A stretch of DNA of 64,000 bases from Achatina immaculata. Its lineage: Eukaryota; Mollusca; Gastropoda; Stylommatophora; Achatinidae. Location of the stretch: positions 10,686,303-10,750,302 of the forward strand of contig CM019704.1 of NCBI GenBank assembly GCA_009760885.1. The letters run 5' to 3'. A model generated the notes under the pieces. It worked only from the letters and a program-made list of their open reading frames with translations. It ran no database searches and had not been told where the DNA came from. How positions within the stretch are numbered: position 1 is the stretch's first letter; every line of letters begins with the position of its first letter. A program made the translations under genes and the position numbers. Shown piece by piece: positions 46,066 to 57,115 of this stretch.

Positions 46066-48204
46066 CCATCTTTCTACTTTGACATTCCTAGCATTTCATT
46101 AAAGATCTTGTCAAGATTATCTGTAACATTGTATTGATGTCTTCAGCCAAGAATTGTTCTGTCAGCCACACTTTTCCACTGTTGAGTACAATGAGTTCTT
46201 AATTCACACAAACTTGTCAAGTCTGACAATTATTTTTACTAAAAATTTTATGAGAGGTCAACTTGATAGGTCATATTTGATCATTTTGTCTCTATTATTC
46301 TATCTCCCTGGAAGATAGAGCTGCTTGTTCCTAGCAGTTGGTGCTGTGATTGATTGACTGATTGATTGATTGACTGATTTGTATTTGCTAAGGGTGAAGA
46401 ATTGGGCACACATACCTGTCTGACATTCTGCCCTTTATCATACAACTCTCTGTCCCTAGTATAACACAGACATTATGTACAAGCATCTTATCAGATCAGA
46501 AGTGGCTAACATGGATAGCTTAAAAACCAGATTCCATCCAGAGAGTGAACTTCTGGACAGACAACACCTTCATGGAGACCATGGTGTGCCCTGCCCTGAT
46601 CCTCCTAGTCTTTGCAGCAGCAGCAGCAGCAGCAGAGAGGTAGGGCCAGGTCTTGACTAGCTCTGATGATTGTCCAGTCACTCAAGCACAGTTATCTTTC
46701 CTCCCACTGAAGTGTGTATTTTTTTCTTACATGCTAGTTTCTAGAGATTTTATTTATACCCTCATGGCTAGTGGCTACATCCATAGTTCTTGTGGATGTA
46801 ATGGTAAACCCATTTCTTCTTGAAACTAGAAGAGAAGATGGCAGCCTAGATTTTTAGCAGTGAATTTAGAAAATATGAAATCTTGTAGATGAAGGTAGAA
46901 ATCTGTTAGTTGATGAAGACCCTACTGTCACGCAAGCTCTAAAGTTGCACTAGAATTTTATGATTACTGTTGTGTCCGCACTCAAGGAAGCAGTCATCTG
47001 AAACCTCTGTCTCTCACACTAGCCAGGCTATGCTTACCAACAAGCTGGATCTCAGATCTATTCTCTCATAGATCCATGCATTAGCCCACGTATCTCCTAT
47101 CAGATTTTTCACAAGGCATCTTGGAACATGGCTGTCATGTGAATTAAGAAGTGATTGTATCATTCATGAAGGACTTTTCAGATGCATTCTGTGGCAGTGG
47201 AGCTCTTTTGATATTTTGTAACCCTGGTGATAGGAAAAAAATTGCAGGACACTTGCACCTGCAGCTTATTTCTCTGTAACAGTGCACTGAATGGTTCCGT
47301 GCAGAATACTTTCAGGTTGTGACGTTTTCTTGTGCATTTCAATGCTCAGCATCTGTGTTGAGGGTGATGCCCCCTGTTTGATGTTGTCTGAGAGTCAGTG
47401 TCTGGAGTGATGAAAGGAAAACTTGTTACACGGTCTTGGACGTCTGAGCTCACCACAGACAACTAGAACTCGACACACGTGGCAGTAACATGGGTATATT
47501 TAGTTGAACAACAAACTCAAGGAGGTGGGAGTTAGCTTGAGTGGATTGTTAGAGCCATTACAGGAATAACTGCTTACTTTCTTTTGTAATGTTTGATCAC
47601 TTTTTGACGGACATAATCTGCATTTGTATGAGATGTTTTTATACATAATATTAACCAGCTACCAGCAACAATATGATGAGCAAGGATGTAACAGTTAACA
47701 GCTTATCTGTAGATCATGCATATGGTGGCTTTCTGCATCAAGTAGTTTTGAGGAAACTGACTGTGGTGAAATATAACATTGTTTGGTTGCTTTCTCCCAC
47801 ATTTTTGTCTTAAAGCTAACTTGTCCAGCATTATGACCTGCTTGGCGCCAGCTGGTAGCAGACAGCGCAGGCAGCTGTGTATAAAAGAGAGTGACAGGCT
47901 ACAAGTTCTGCATCAGCACATGAACTATGTGCCTGTACGAGTATTTGACTTTTATTTTATGAAAGTTTTTTTTTTTTTTCTATTGGTGTTACAATGTGAT
48001 CTCAGTTCAGATCTCCAGTTTCATGTCTGAGATGACTTGTGCCTGGATCATGTTCAGAATCTGTAGATATATATCTTAGTGCTGCCTTCAGAACATGCTG
48101 GTGGGGTGTCCCATGCAGTTTTAATGTTAACAACTTTAAAATAAAACATTTGAAAGCTTTGTTATTGAAGTTTTGAAGTGGTTGAGATCTTAAATATAAC
48201 CACC
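46066..48204 (+). other. Intergenic stretch without identified genes
   Basis: No supported gene in about 2.1 kb. A (GATT)n/(GACT) run lies near 46355 and a short (CAG)n tract at 46616-46636. An open frame of 61 codons spans the CAG tract, but it has no splice or coding support. Confidence 0.45.
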
Positions 48205-48400
48205 ATCATCATCATATGCCATGCTGGCTAACATTGGTGATCACGCTGCTCAGTCGCATTTCTCTTTGGTGCTGATGAATTGTTGAAAGTCGATTTCGGT
48301 CAGTCTCTCTCATTAGTTCTGCTCTTATGACGGTCTCTCATGAATCAAGCATGTTTCCTACAAGTTTCTTTTATAAAACAGATCTGGAATTTTCCTTTAA
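48205..48400 (-). mobile_element. Diverged RTE family 3-like 3' scrap
   Basis: ATCATCATCATATGCCATGC followed by TGGCTAAC resembles the 3' end of family 3 on the minus strand (compare ATCATCATCATCATGTGCCG at 57126). The remaining sequence is too decayed to translate. Confidence 0.5.
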
Positions 48401-48572
48401 CAGTTAATTCTGAGCAAAGATCCACCAGTCTTATTTCACATTTCCTTTTTTCTTTCTTTGTTTGACAGATTCCGTTTTCAAGTGGTTAATACATTTGAAC
48501 AAGGTAGGTTGTCCAAGAAATTCACAAAACTAATTTACAGAAAAACTTCAGTAAATGATATTTCAAGTATTG

Positions 48573-48596
48573 TGACACCCCCCCCCCCCCCCCCCG
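48573..48596 (+). repeat. Poly-C tract
   Basis: About 20 consecutive C bases. A second tract of about 13 C lies at 52620. Both are likely sequencing or assembly length hot spots. Confidence 0.9.
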
Positions 48597-48599
48597 AGA

Positions 48600-50295
48600 A
48601 GTAGAGTTACTGAAGATGTTATTTATTCTTGAAGGAAAGTTCTTTGTGGAAGACCTGGCAGACAGGAGATGTTTTGTTAGGTCTAGTGTGCCTGTTGAGG
48701 GGCAGCTGAAGGTCACAGTGTCCCATGGCCTTCTGCTAGCTCAGCTTCCTGGGAGACAGCTTCATGTGTGTCACCACAGGCTGATGTGCTGGATCCTCCT
48801 ATGTTCAGATATCATAGTAGAAACTTCTTTTAATCATTTCTTCCACATTTCAAAGGATGTGGTGACCCAATTCTTTCTCCAGCTGTTGGCTACTAGAGCA
48901 GTGAACACAGACATGAATAAATAGACGGAGTCATCTTTTTTCTTCATGTCTGGTCTAGAAATGCCTGCCTGTGCTAATGAGTCAAATGACTCAACTTTCT
49001 GCATTGGTAAGTCACGTCAACACTTTTTCTGCATGGCTGATAAGGGTTTGGCCAGATGCAAGTCCTGAAGGCTTTTGCTCTCTGTCTGTACAAGGACATG
49101 AGCCTGTGGAGACTGCTAGCACTCATTCTGGAGAGTTGCTGGGTTTCACATTGTACAGACAGGCCATCTTTTGGTGGTAATCTGCTCTCTCTCCATAAGT
49201 GGAAGAATTGTACCAAAACTAATTATAGTTGTGTTCTGGAAGCAATCACAAACTGTCAAACTATTATTTAAAGTCAACAACATCGCAGCATAGTGAGCAG
49301 CTGATAATTATTGGCATGGTCTCAGTGAGAATACAGGCAGTGGCTGTGTGAACTCCTTGAACCACTGTACAACAATGATATATTTTTTTTGTTCATTCTT
49401 TTAGCAGGTGAACTATGAGTATGATGAATCTCAAGACTAAAACATATATGTATGAATGTCAGCTCAACATTTTAGTGCTGGTAATGTTGTCTTTACCAAC
49501 AGTCCACAACGAGCTACTTACAGATTTGGAGAATTCAGGTCAACTTATTTGCATAAAATGATTTTGTATGTGATACGGCATGAAAATGAAAGCACTTGGA
49601 TTGTTTATGACTTTTCCACTTTTGTATTTGGGAGTTGTAGCATTTGTGGTTTTGTCATTATGTACATATTGTTGTGATGGTAAAGCTGTGATTTCTAACA
49701 TAATTTCTGAGTTGTCACTGCTAAATATTGCACCTCATGTCTGACACTGTATTTTCTTTTGAATTAACCACATTTATTAACTAGCAAATTCATGAAAACC
49801 TTGAAGGAAACTGAAATGGAACAATATCTCTTTCATAAAGAGAAAGATCTACAAGTGTATGTGATACATTGTCAGGGATTGTTTTTCCCCCAGTAAATGT
49901 CAAGTATGTAAATGTGAGTGTAGAGTCACTGGAAAAGTCATGTAGTAGTCTTAGCTCTTTTTGTTCTGGGCTACTTTATACTTATGTGCTATGTCATTCT
50001 TCTCCCTTCCTCAGAAACAACAAATAACAGCAAATAATGCAAATGAATATAATTAGCAATTTTTATGTGTGAATATTGTACATTTTCCTTGAAAGTCTAA
50101 ATGCTTTCTTACTAATGTTCTGACACACTTTGACAATATGCACTTCACAGTCCCTTAATTTGATCATTGTTTCACATTCTTGAAGTGCAGTCGGAATTTA
50201 TTAACATGAAACAAAGTTTGAGGTACATTGTTTTTGTGTTATTCATCTCCACTTTCATCATTTGCATCAGATTTGTTTCAAACATGATACTGAGG
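48600..50295 (+). other. Intergenic stretch without identified genes
   Basis: Several open frames of 60 to 102 codons on both strands, none with family resemblance or splice context. Confidence 0.4.
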
Positions 50296-50299
50296 ATTG

Positions 50300-50785
50300 C
50301 TGAAGTTTCATGGTGAGTGGTGCCACGCTGGAGGTTTGACAGGTGTTGGGGGTGAGTGGTGCCACGCTGGAGGTTTGACAGGTGTTGGGGGTGAATGGTG
50401 CCACGCTGGAGGTTTGACAGGTGTTGGGGGTGAGTGGTGCCACGCTGGAAGTTTGACAGGTGTTGGGGGCGAGTGGTGCCACGCTGGAGGTTTGACAGGT
50501 GTTGGGGGTGAGTGGAGGTTTGACAGGTGTTGGGGTGAGTGGTGCCACACTGGAGGTTTGACAGGTGTTGGGGGTGAGTGGTGCCACACTGGAGGTTTGA
50601 CAGGTGTTGGGGGTGAGTGGTGCCACACTGGAGGTTTGACAGGTGTTGGGGGTGAGTGGTGCCACACTGGAGGTTTGACAGGTGTTGGGGGTGAGTGGTG
50701 CCACACTGGAGGTTTGACAGGTGTTGGGGGTGAGTGGTGCCATGCTGGAGGTTTGACAGGTGTTGGGGTGAGGCATAGATGTCAA
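50300..50785 (+). repeat. 39-bp minisatellite
   Basis: About 12 copies of GGTGAGTGGTGCCACGCTGG plus AGGTTTGACAGGTGTTGGG; the left units have CACGC and the right units CACAC. Every unit also carries GGTGAGT, a consensus 5' splice donor. Long open frames on both strands here are artefacts of the 39-bp period. Decayed relatives continue to about 50940. Confidence 0.94.
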
Positions 50786-50939
50786 GATGAGTGATACCAC
50801 ACTGGAGAGAAATGGCAGATGTCAGAATGAGTAATTCCCATACTAGGTTGACACATGCAGGGTGAATGTCACCACACTGGATGATTGGCAGATACGTCAG
50901 GGTGAGTGACGCCACACTAGAGAGCTGGCAGATGTGTCA

Positions 50940-51305
50940 CAGTGAATTATGCCATACTAGAAAAGTAGCACAGTTGAGTTATCAAAATCTGGTAAATATT
51001 CTGTCCCACCTCATACAAGTGCTCCTAATAACATCTTGATGCACTTCTTTGCTGATGGAACATGTTGAGAGACCTGCATCATAGTTCTTTTCCAGATCTC
51101 CATCATAATCCACTTGTCATCTGACATGATGCCTCCTCTTCAATGTCATCTTGGAGCTGGCTGCAATAAGCATAGTCCACATTTCCAGAAAAATGAGAAG
51201 AAAACATCCAAATAATTATCAAACTACATAAATCTTTTCTTGCCCAGTCATTTTCTTTATATTTTCCAAGTCTCCATCTGGTTTTGTGTTAGAATCTCCA
51301 GAGTC
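50940..51305 (+). other. Unannotated stretch
   Basis: No feature supported. Confidence 0.4.
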
Positions 51306-51307
51306 CA

Positions 51308-51755
51308 AATTGTAGATAAAAGCTTTGATTAGCTGGAATCCCAGCCACAAAACAATCAGTTCAGCCTTACAAATTGTAGATAAAAGCTTTGATTAGCTGG
51401 AATCCCAGCCACAAAACAATCAGTTCAGCCTTACAAATTGTAGATAAAAGCTTTGATTAGCTGGAATCCCAGCCACAAAACAATCAGTTCAGCCTTACAA
51501 ATTGTAGATAAAAGCTTTGATTAGCTGGAATCCCAGCCACAAAACAATCAGTTCAACCTTACAAATTGTAGATAAAAGCTTTGATTAGCTGGAATCCCAG
51601 CCACAAAACAATCAGTTCAGCCTTACAGATTGTAGATAAAAGCTTTGATTAGCTGGAATCCCAGCCACAAAACAATCAGTTCAGCCTTACAAATTGTAGA
51701 TAAAAGCTTTGATTAGCTGGAATCCCAGCCACAAAACAATCAGTCCAGCCTTAAA
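51308..51755 (+). repeat. 64-bp minisatellite
   Basis: Seven nearly perfect copies of a 64-bp unit beginning TTGTAGATAAAAGCTTTGAT and containing AGCTGGAATCCCAGCC, which is close to a palindrome. Confidence 0.94.
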
Positions 51756-51849
51756 AAAAAAAAAGGTAGCTGAAGAAACAAAACACAAGGACAAGTGCTT
51801 GCCTCCCTACTTCAAATGCTGTAGTGGCCTATAAATGTGAAAACATTAA

Positions 51850-51985
51850 CACTTCACATTTCTATGGCATGCAAATGCAATGCAACTTAACTCATCACAC
51901 TTCTGTGACATGCAAATGCCATGCAACATAACTTGTTACACTTCTATGACATGCAAATGCCATGTGACATAACTAGCATACATGC
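51850..51985 (+). repeat. Short repeat of about 57 bp
   Basis: About 2.5 decayed copies of CACTTCTATGACATGCAAAT plus GCCATGCAACATAACT. Confidence 0.75.
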
Positions 51986-52650
51986 ACAGTAACAATTTTC
52001 AAACACTTGAGCAGCTGAAAATCTGAATAAAATGATTTTAAATAAAACTATGTCATAATTTTTTAAAATTAATTTTATTCAGTTAAATTCATTACTAAAA
52101 TTTATTTCCAAAGTGAAAACAATTAGCAGCCACTTCCTGTAAAACCAGCATTTGTGACAAAAGTCAGAAACATGTTAGAAGTTTTTCTGCCTGAGAAAAG
52201 ACAGAATTTTTCTGCTGTCTGTGGATGAGAAACTTGACAATGCTGAACTGATCACACAATTTCTTCTCTAAAAATCTGCATGTTACAAATGCACATCTCT
52301 CCAAGATCTGTAAAACAATGGGAGAAGGGGTTTGTGTTAAAAGACCATTCTGACAGCAGAGCTTTGGAAAGAAAGCGCGCTAATTTTAAAATATCACTTT
52401 TACAACTGTTAGGAAAAATACTTCTTGTAGCTAGTAATCCTCTCTCACTGAAGATGACTTTCCAGACAGTTTATATGTTGGGAAGATTGAAGTCTCAGTA
52501 GGCCTCTGTCCATGCCCCTCTCCAAACATACCCTTGTGATCAGCTATTCTATTTTCATCCACTAGGGCCCCTCAAAAAGAAGGGAGAGCTATCAAAGTCC
52601 TGGAGTAAAGCACCAGTTCCCCCCCCCCCCCAATTCTGCCTGGGTCTGGC
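51986..52650 (+). other. Unannotated stretch
   Basis: AT-rich with a poly-C tract at 52620-52632. No supported gene. Confidence 0.4.
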
Positions 52651-52654
52651 TGCA

Positions 52655-52800
52655 TACAGAAGGCAGATTTTAATGTGGCCTACAGAAGACAGATTTTAAT
52701 GTGGTCTGGCTGCATACAGAAGACAGATTTTAATGTGGTCTGGCTGCATATAGAAGGTAGATTTTATCATTGATCTGAATGCTTATAAAAGATAGCTTTT
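52655..52800 (+). repeat. 37-bp minisatellite, short
   Basis: Three to four copies of TCTGGCTGCATACAGAAGAC plus AGATTTTAATGTGG; the first has a partial deletion. Confidence 0.85.
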
Positions 52801-53074
52801 AACAATGTCTCAGACAATAATTTATTTGAAAAAATATAGAGAAAATTTCAATGAAGCATGGAGTGCTAGAAGGACCTGCCAATATGGGAATATATGAATT
52901 TACAGGCATACACATACACACACAAAATTAATTTACTTGGTAAAATATCACAAAACATAACAAATGCAACATAAAAGCACTTGTGAGAATAATTCACTCT
53001 GTCACATTCATAAAAACCCTCTGAACAGTAACAATTCTGGGACAATGTGGAGCATAAATTTTCATTTTCTATTC

Positions 53075-53340
53075 AAAACTTAAACCTGCAGGTTGTGCTG
53101 TAAATTTTCTAGACAAAACTTAAACCTGCGTTTGTGCTGTAAATTTTCTAGACAAAACTTAAACCTGCAGGTTGTGCTGTAAATTTTCTAGACAAAACTT
53201 AAACCTGCAGTTGTGCTGTAAATTTTCTAGACAAAACTTAAACCTGCAGTTGTGCTGTAAATTTTCTAGACAAAACTTAAACCTGCAGGTTGTGCTGTAA
53301 ATTTTCTAGACAAAACTTAAACCTGCAGTTGTGCTGTAAG
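53075..53340 (+). repeat. 40-bp minisatellite
   Basis: Seven copies of ACTTAAACCTGCAGGTTGTG plus CTGTAAATTTTCTAGACAAA. Units alternate between GCAGGTTG and GCAGTTG. Confidence 0.93.
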
Positions 53341-54180
53341 CACCAACAGCCAGCACTTTTACTAAAAAAAACCAGAGAGAGAGGGCAGGTAACTCTGCTA
53401 AAGAAAAACAAAATAAGACAGACAAGGAGCATTTATGATGAAATGTAAACCTACACACTACACAATTCTCAGTGTGCTATATGTATGCTTTCTCTCTTCC
53501 TTTCACTGTAACTATCCCATCTTTTGCTCCACATTATTTTCAAAATTTAATGCTGGGACAGCTACTTGTGATTGGAGTCAGTGTTATCACAGATAAACCT
53601 GAACTTGGCTGTTAAGCAAATGATGTATACAAACATAACATACAGTTTACAACAAATTATAAATGTATTTTGGTTACTGCATATCACAAGTGGGTACAAG
53701 TTTGTATAATACAGTTCAGCAGTGAATGTACCACAGATCTGGCTGCTCTTGTCAAATGAATATGACAAATGGAGCTTGCATCAAATTCAGATCAACAACG
53801 ATAACAAAAAAAATCTAACTCAAGGATAACAACCATCATTCATTGCATATATCAAAGACAAGGAACATATTCATGACAAATATCAGAAAAAGGCATATTC
53901 CACTAAGCTGGAGGGGGGGAAGGGAGGGTAAATGTGAGCCCAAGTCAACAGCATTACAGACACTGTCTTCACATGTGAAGGATGTAGACTGTACACCTGC
54001 TGTCAAGACCCTCCCATTATCCAAGCTGTAAAAATGGATACAGACATCCAACAGTTGAGGAAATCTGTGAGAAACTCTGAACTCCTCACCTGTAGGCCAA
54101 GGCACAATAGATTACACTACTCATACTGGCTTTCAGTATAAAAGGAAAACAGGACACCATGTAAAAATTAGTTGCATGCT
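53341..54180 (+). other. Unannotated stretch
   Basis: No supported gene. Short open frames on both strands near 53840-54100 overlap each other and show no family signal. Confidence 0.4.
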
Positions 54181-54189
54181 TATGGCACC

Positions 54190-54492
54190 TCACCATGGTC
54201 TACTGGTGGTGAATGTAGGACTTCATTACATCTACAAGTGATGAATATAGGACCCCACCAGTCTGCAGATGATGAATATGAAACCTCAATAGTTTTTTGG
54301 TGGCGACTGTGGGACTTCACCAGTCAAAAAGGTGGCGACTGTGGGACTTCACCAGTCAAAAAGGTGGCGACTGTGGGACTTCACCAGTCAAAAAGGTGGC
54401 GACTGTGGGACTTCACCAGTCAAAAAGGTGGCGACTGTGGGACTTCACCAGTCAAAAAGGTGGCGACTGTGGGACTTCACCAGTCTGTGGGT
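54190..54492 (+). repeat. 32-bp minisatellite
   Basis: Six near-identical copies of GGTGGCGACTGTGGGACTTC plus ACCAGTCAAAAA (54298-54492), preceded by four decayed units. Gives artefactual ORFs in three frames. Confidence 0.92.
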
Positions 54493-54639
54493 TGTGAACA
54501 GAAAGACAAACAGTTATCACTGTTGCAGGGAGTGATGTTAGCTACAAGAAATGCACACTGCAAGTATTTAGATACAAAAAAAAGCAGCCTGTAAGAAGTT
54601 TACATATGAAGTAAGTTAATAAAAAAATTATGTCTAGAG

Positions 54640-54825
54640 AAGTAAAAAGGTAAAGGTAATCCTGTCACGATTAGAGGCACATAGGGACATGGTGTTAGTG
54701 CCCATATTTTCCTTGACCTTTTACCACACTAGGGGGTGATATTGTCAGCATCATGACTGGCTGTCTTTCCTTCCCCAACTCCAGAAGAAGTCGGGTAACC
54801 ATTTCTACAGCTGGGTGACTAGAGA
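54640..54825. mobile_element. SINE-like fragment
   Basis: Shares GTAAAGGTAA at its start and GTCAGCATCATGACTGGCTG with the sequence at 63770-64000 (GTCAGTATCATGCCTGGCTG), in the same order and at similar spacing. A dispersed short repeat family is the simplest reading. It interrupts an array of AGAGAAGTAA units. Confidence 0.6.
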
Positions 54826-55005
54826 AGTAATACAAAAATTATGTCTAAGGAAGTAAAGTAATACAAAAAAATTATGTCCAGAGAAGTGAGGTAATACAAA
54901 AATTATGTCTAGAGAAGTAAGATATTACAAAAATTATGTCTAGAGAAGTAAGGTAATACAAAAATTATGTCTAGAGAAGTAAGGTAACAAAAATTATGTC
55001 AAAGA
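54826..55005 (+). repeat. 31-bp minisatellite
   Basis: About five copies of GTCTAGAGAAGTAAGGTAAT plus ACAAAAATTAT. One related unit lies left of the SINE-like fragment at 54610-54645. Confidence 0.88.
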
Positions 55006-55104
55006 TTTTAAATACTTTTATCATGGGTCAGATGTACTTTCCATCAGTTGAAGGACCAAAAACAAAAGAATCATTTGAATACATTTCTACATATCATCAT
55101 GAAT

Positions 55105-55435
55105 GGTAAATATCTGTATGGGTAATTGCTAGAAAGATATGCAGTGGTAATAGCCAGAATGGTATGTTTGTACTGGTATGGGCAATAGCTAGAATGGCAT
55201 GCAGTGGTATGAGTAAAAGTTAGAATGGTATATATGTACCTATATAGGTAATAAATAGAATTGTATGTAGTGGTATGAATAACAGCTAGAATGGTACTTA
55301 CTGATAGCCATAACAGCTAGAATTGTATGTACTGATAAGGGTAATACCTAAAGTGGTATGTGCTGGTATGGTCAATAGAAAAGTTAACTAAAATGGTTTG
55401 TGCTGGTAAGAGTAACACCTAGAAGTGTTAAGTTA
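55105..55435 (+). repeat. Degenerate minisatellite of about 30 bp
   Basis: Eight to ten decayed units around GGTAATAGCTAGAATGGTAT plus GTACTGGTAT. Confidence 0.75.
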
Positions 55436-55734
55436 TCATATTTTTGAGACTGTTTACATTACACATGAATTCAATTTGTATATGACATCCTGGACAAAAT
55501 TTAGAACTCACAAGATCAATACAGACCAGAAATAGTGTAATCTGAGATGTACTGTAATAACAGAAAATGTCAAACAATATTTTATATTACAGATGTTAGA
55601 ACATATCTCTGTGCAGCAATTTGTGCTGTCTTTTAAGCAGTGGAAAAAAATGCTTACAATTACACTTAAAACATTAACAACATCACAAGCAAGATTAAAC
55701 ATGAGACTTTCATCAGATTTTTACAAGGCATGGT

Positions 55735-55915
55735 CAATTAATGCTGAAATACATTTCTATATGTTCAATTTATGCTGAAATACATTTCCATATGTTAACT
55801 TCATGCTGAAATACAACATTTCCATATGTTAACTTCATGCTGAAATACAACATTTCTATATGTTCACTTCATGCTGAAATATATTTCTATACTGTCACTT
55901 AAAGCTGCAATACAT
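55735..55915 (+). repeat. Short array of about 30 bp
   Basis: Five copies of ATGCTGAAATACATTTCTAT plus ATGTTCACTTC. Confidence 0.8.
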
Positions 55916-55917
55916 TT

Positions 55918-56560
55918 CTGATTACTCAACTAGCCAACAGTCACACACATTATGTATTTCTAAACACTCAACTTACCAACAGTCACACGCGCCATATATT
56001 TCTAAACATTCAACTTACCAACAGTCACATGCACCATATATTTCTAAACATTCAACTTACCAACTATCACATACCATATATTAATAAACACTCAAATTAC
56101 CAACAGTCACATGCACTATATATTTCTAAACATTCAACTTACCAACTATCACACACCATATATTTCTAAACATTCAACTTACCAACTATCGCACACCATA
56201 TATTTCTAAACACTCAACTTACCAACAGTCACAAGCATTATGTATTTCTAAACACTCAACTTACCAACAGTCACACGCATTATGTATTTCTAAACACTCA
56301 ACTTACCAACAGTCACACGCATTATGTATTTCTAAACACTCAACTTACCAACAGTCACACGCATTATGTATTTCTAAACACTCAACTTACCAACAGTCAC
56401 ACGCATTATGTATTTCTAAACACTCAACTTACCAACAGTCACACGTATTATGTATTTCTAAACGCTCAACTTACCAACAATCATGCACCATATATTTCTA
56501 AACGCTCAACTTACCAACAATCATGCACCATACATTTCTAAACATTCACCTTGTCAACAA
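55918..56560 (-). repeat. 42-bp minisatellite with a splice donor on the minus strand
   Basis: About 15 copies of TTTCTAAACACTCAACTTAC plus CAACAGTCACACGCATTATGTA. Read on the minus strand each unit contains TTGGTAAGTTGAG, a near-perfect 5' splice donor. The array lies just 3' of the last recognised exon of the minus-strand gene. Confidence 0.93.
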
Positions 56561-56641
56561 TCACACACCACTGACTACTCCAGTAACAGAAAGAGTTATG
56601 GCTCTGTTTTGACTGGTTTGTATAGCTGTTGTGCTGAATCC

Positions 56642-56900
56642 TCAGTTAGTTTGCATGGATCTACCCAGCATTGTTTCTTCCATAGGTTCTGCTTCTGTTT
56701 TTTCATCTGACCTTTGATTTTGTTGGCTGGACGGATCTGCTAGCGCTGGCAGACTCGGAGGCTCCTGGATGACCGGAGGCAGTGGACGACTGTAAGGACC
56801 AGCTGAGAATGAAACTCTGAACAAGTGGTTGTCTCGCTCTTCTGGTCGCAAAGGCAGGATTGGCCTTATGTTTAGTCTATTTCTACTTCTGTAATGAGCA
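56642..56900 (-). CDS. Last coding exon of the minus-strand gene
   Basis: On the minus strand, after CATTTATTTTTTTCAG, the exon starts with T, which completes the AA left by the 63423-63680 exon, and then reads AHYRSRNRLNIRPILPLRPE. It continues through a Pro/Ser-rich stretch (SAGPYSRPLPPVIQEPPSLP) and an acidic end (EKTEAEPMEETM) to a TGA at 56644-56642. 259 bp, 86 codons including the stop. The basic start and Pro-rich middle suggest a disordered C-terminus. I do not recognise the protein. Confidence 0.75.
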
Positions 56901-57115
56901 CTGAAAAAAATAAATGACGTTTAGATTGTTATTTTAGACATTGACTTCTAGAATTTTATTTTGGGTAATGACTTCTTAAATATTGTTTCTGACAATCTTA
57001 AACATTATTTTTGACATTCACTTCTCAAAAGTATTTTAGAAACTGAATCAACAAAGGAATGTTATTTTAGACAATAACTTCTACAATGTAATTTTAAATA
57101 CTGACTACTAAAATC
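56901..57115 (-). repeat. Intron start; decayed array with ATTTTAGA units
   Basis: Degenerate copies of ATTTTAGATACTGACTACTA continue at 60365-60560, on the other side of the retrotransposon, so the element was inserted into this array. Confidence 0.75.

Noticed and set aside
46475..46660. ORF with polyserine from a CAG tract
   Set aside because: 61 codons, no splice sites, no family resemblance.
48616..48924. 102-codon plus-strand ORF
   Set aside because: No recognisable domain, no donor/acceptor context, and codon pattern not clearly different from surrounding DNA.
50172..50915. Open frames of 165 to 247 codons on both strands
   Set aside because: Product of a 39-bp repeat whose period is a multiple of three.
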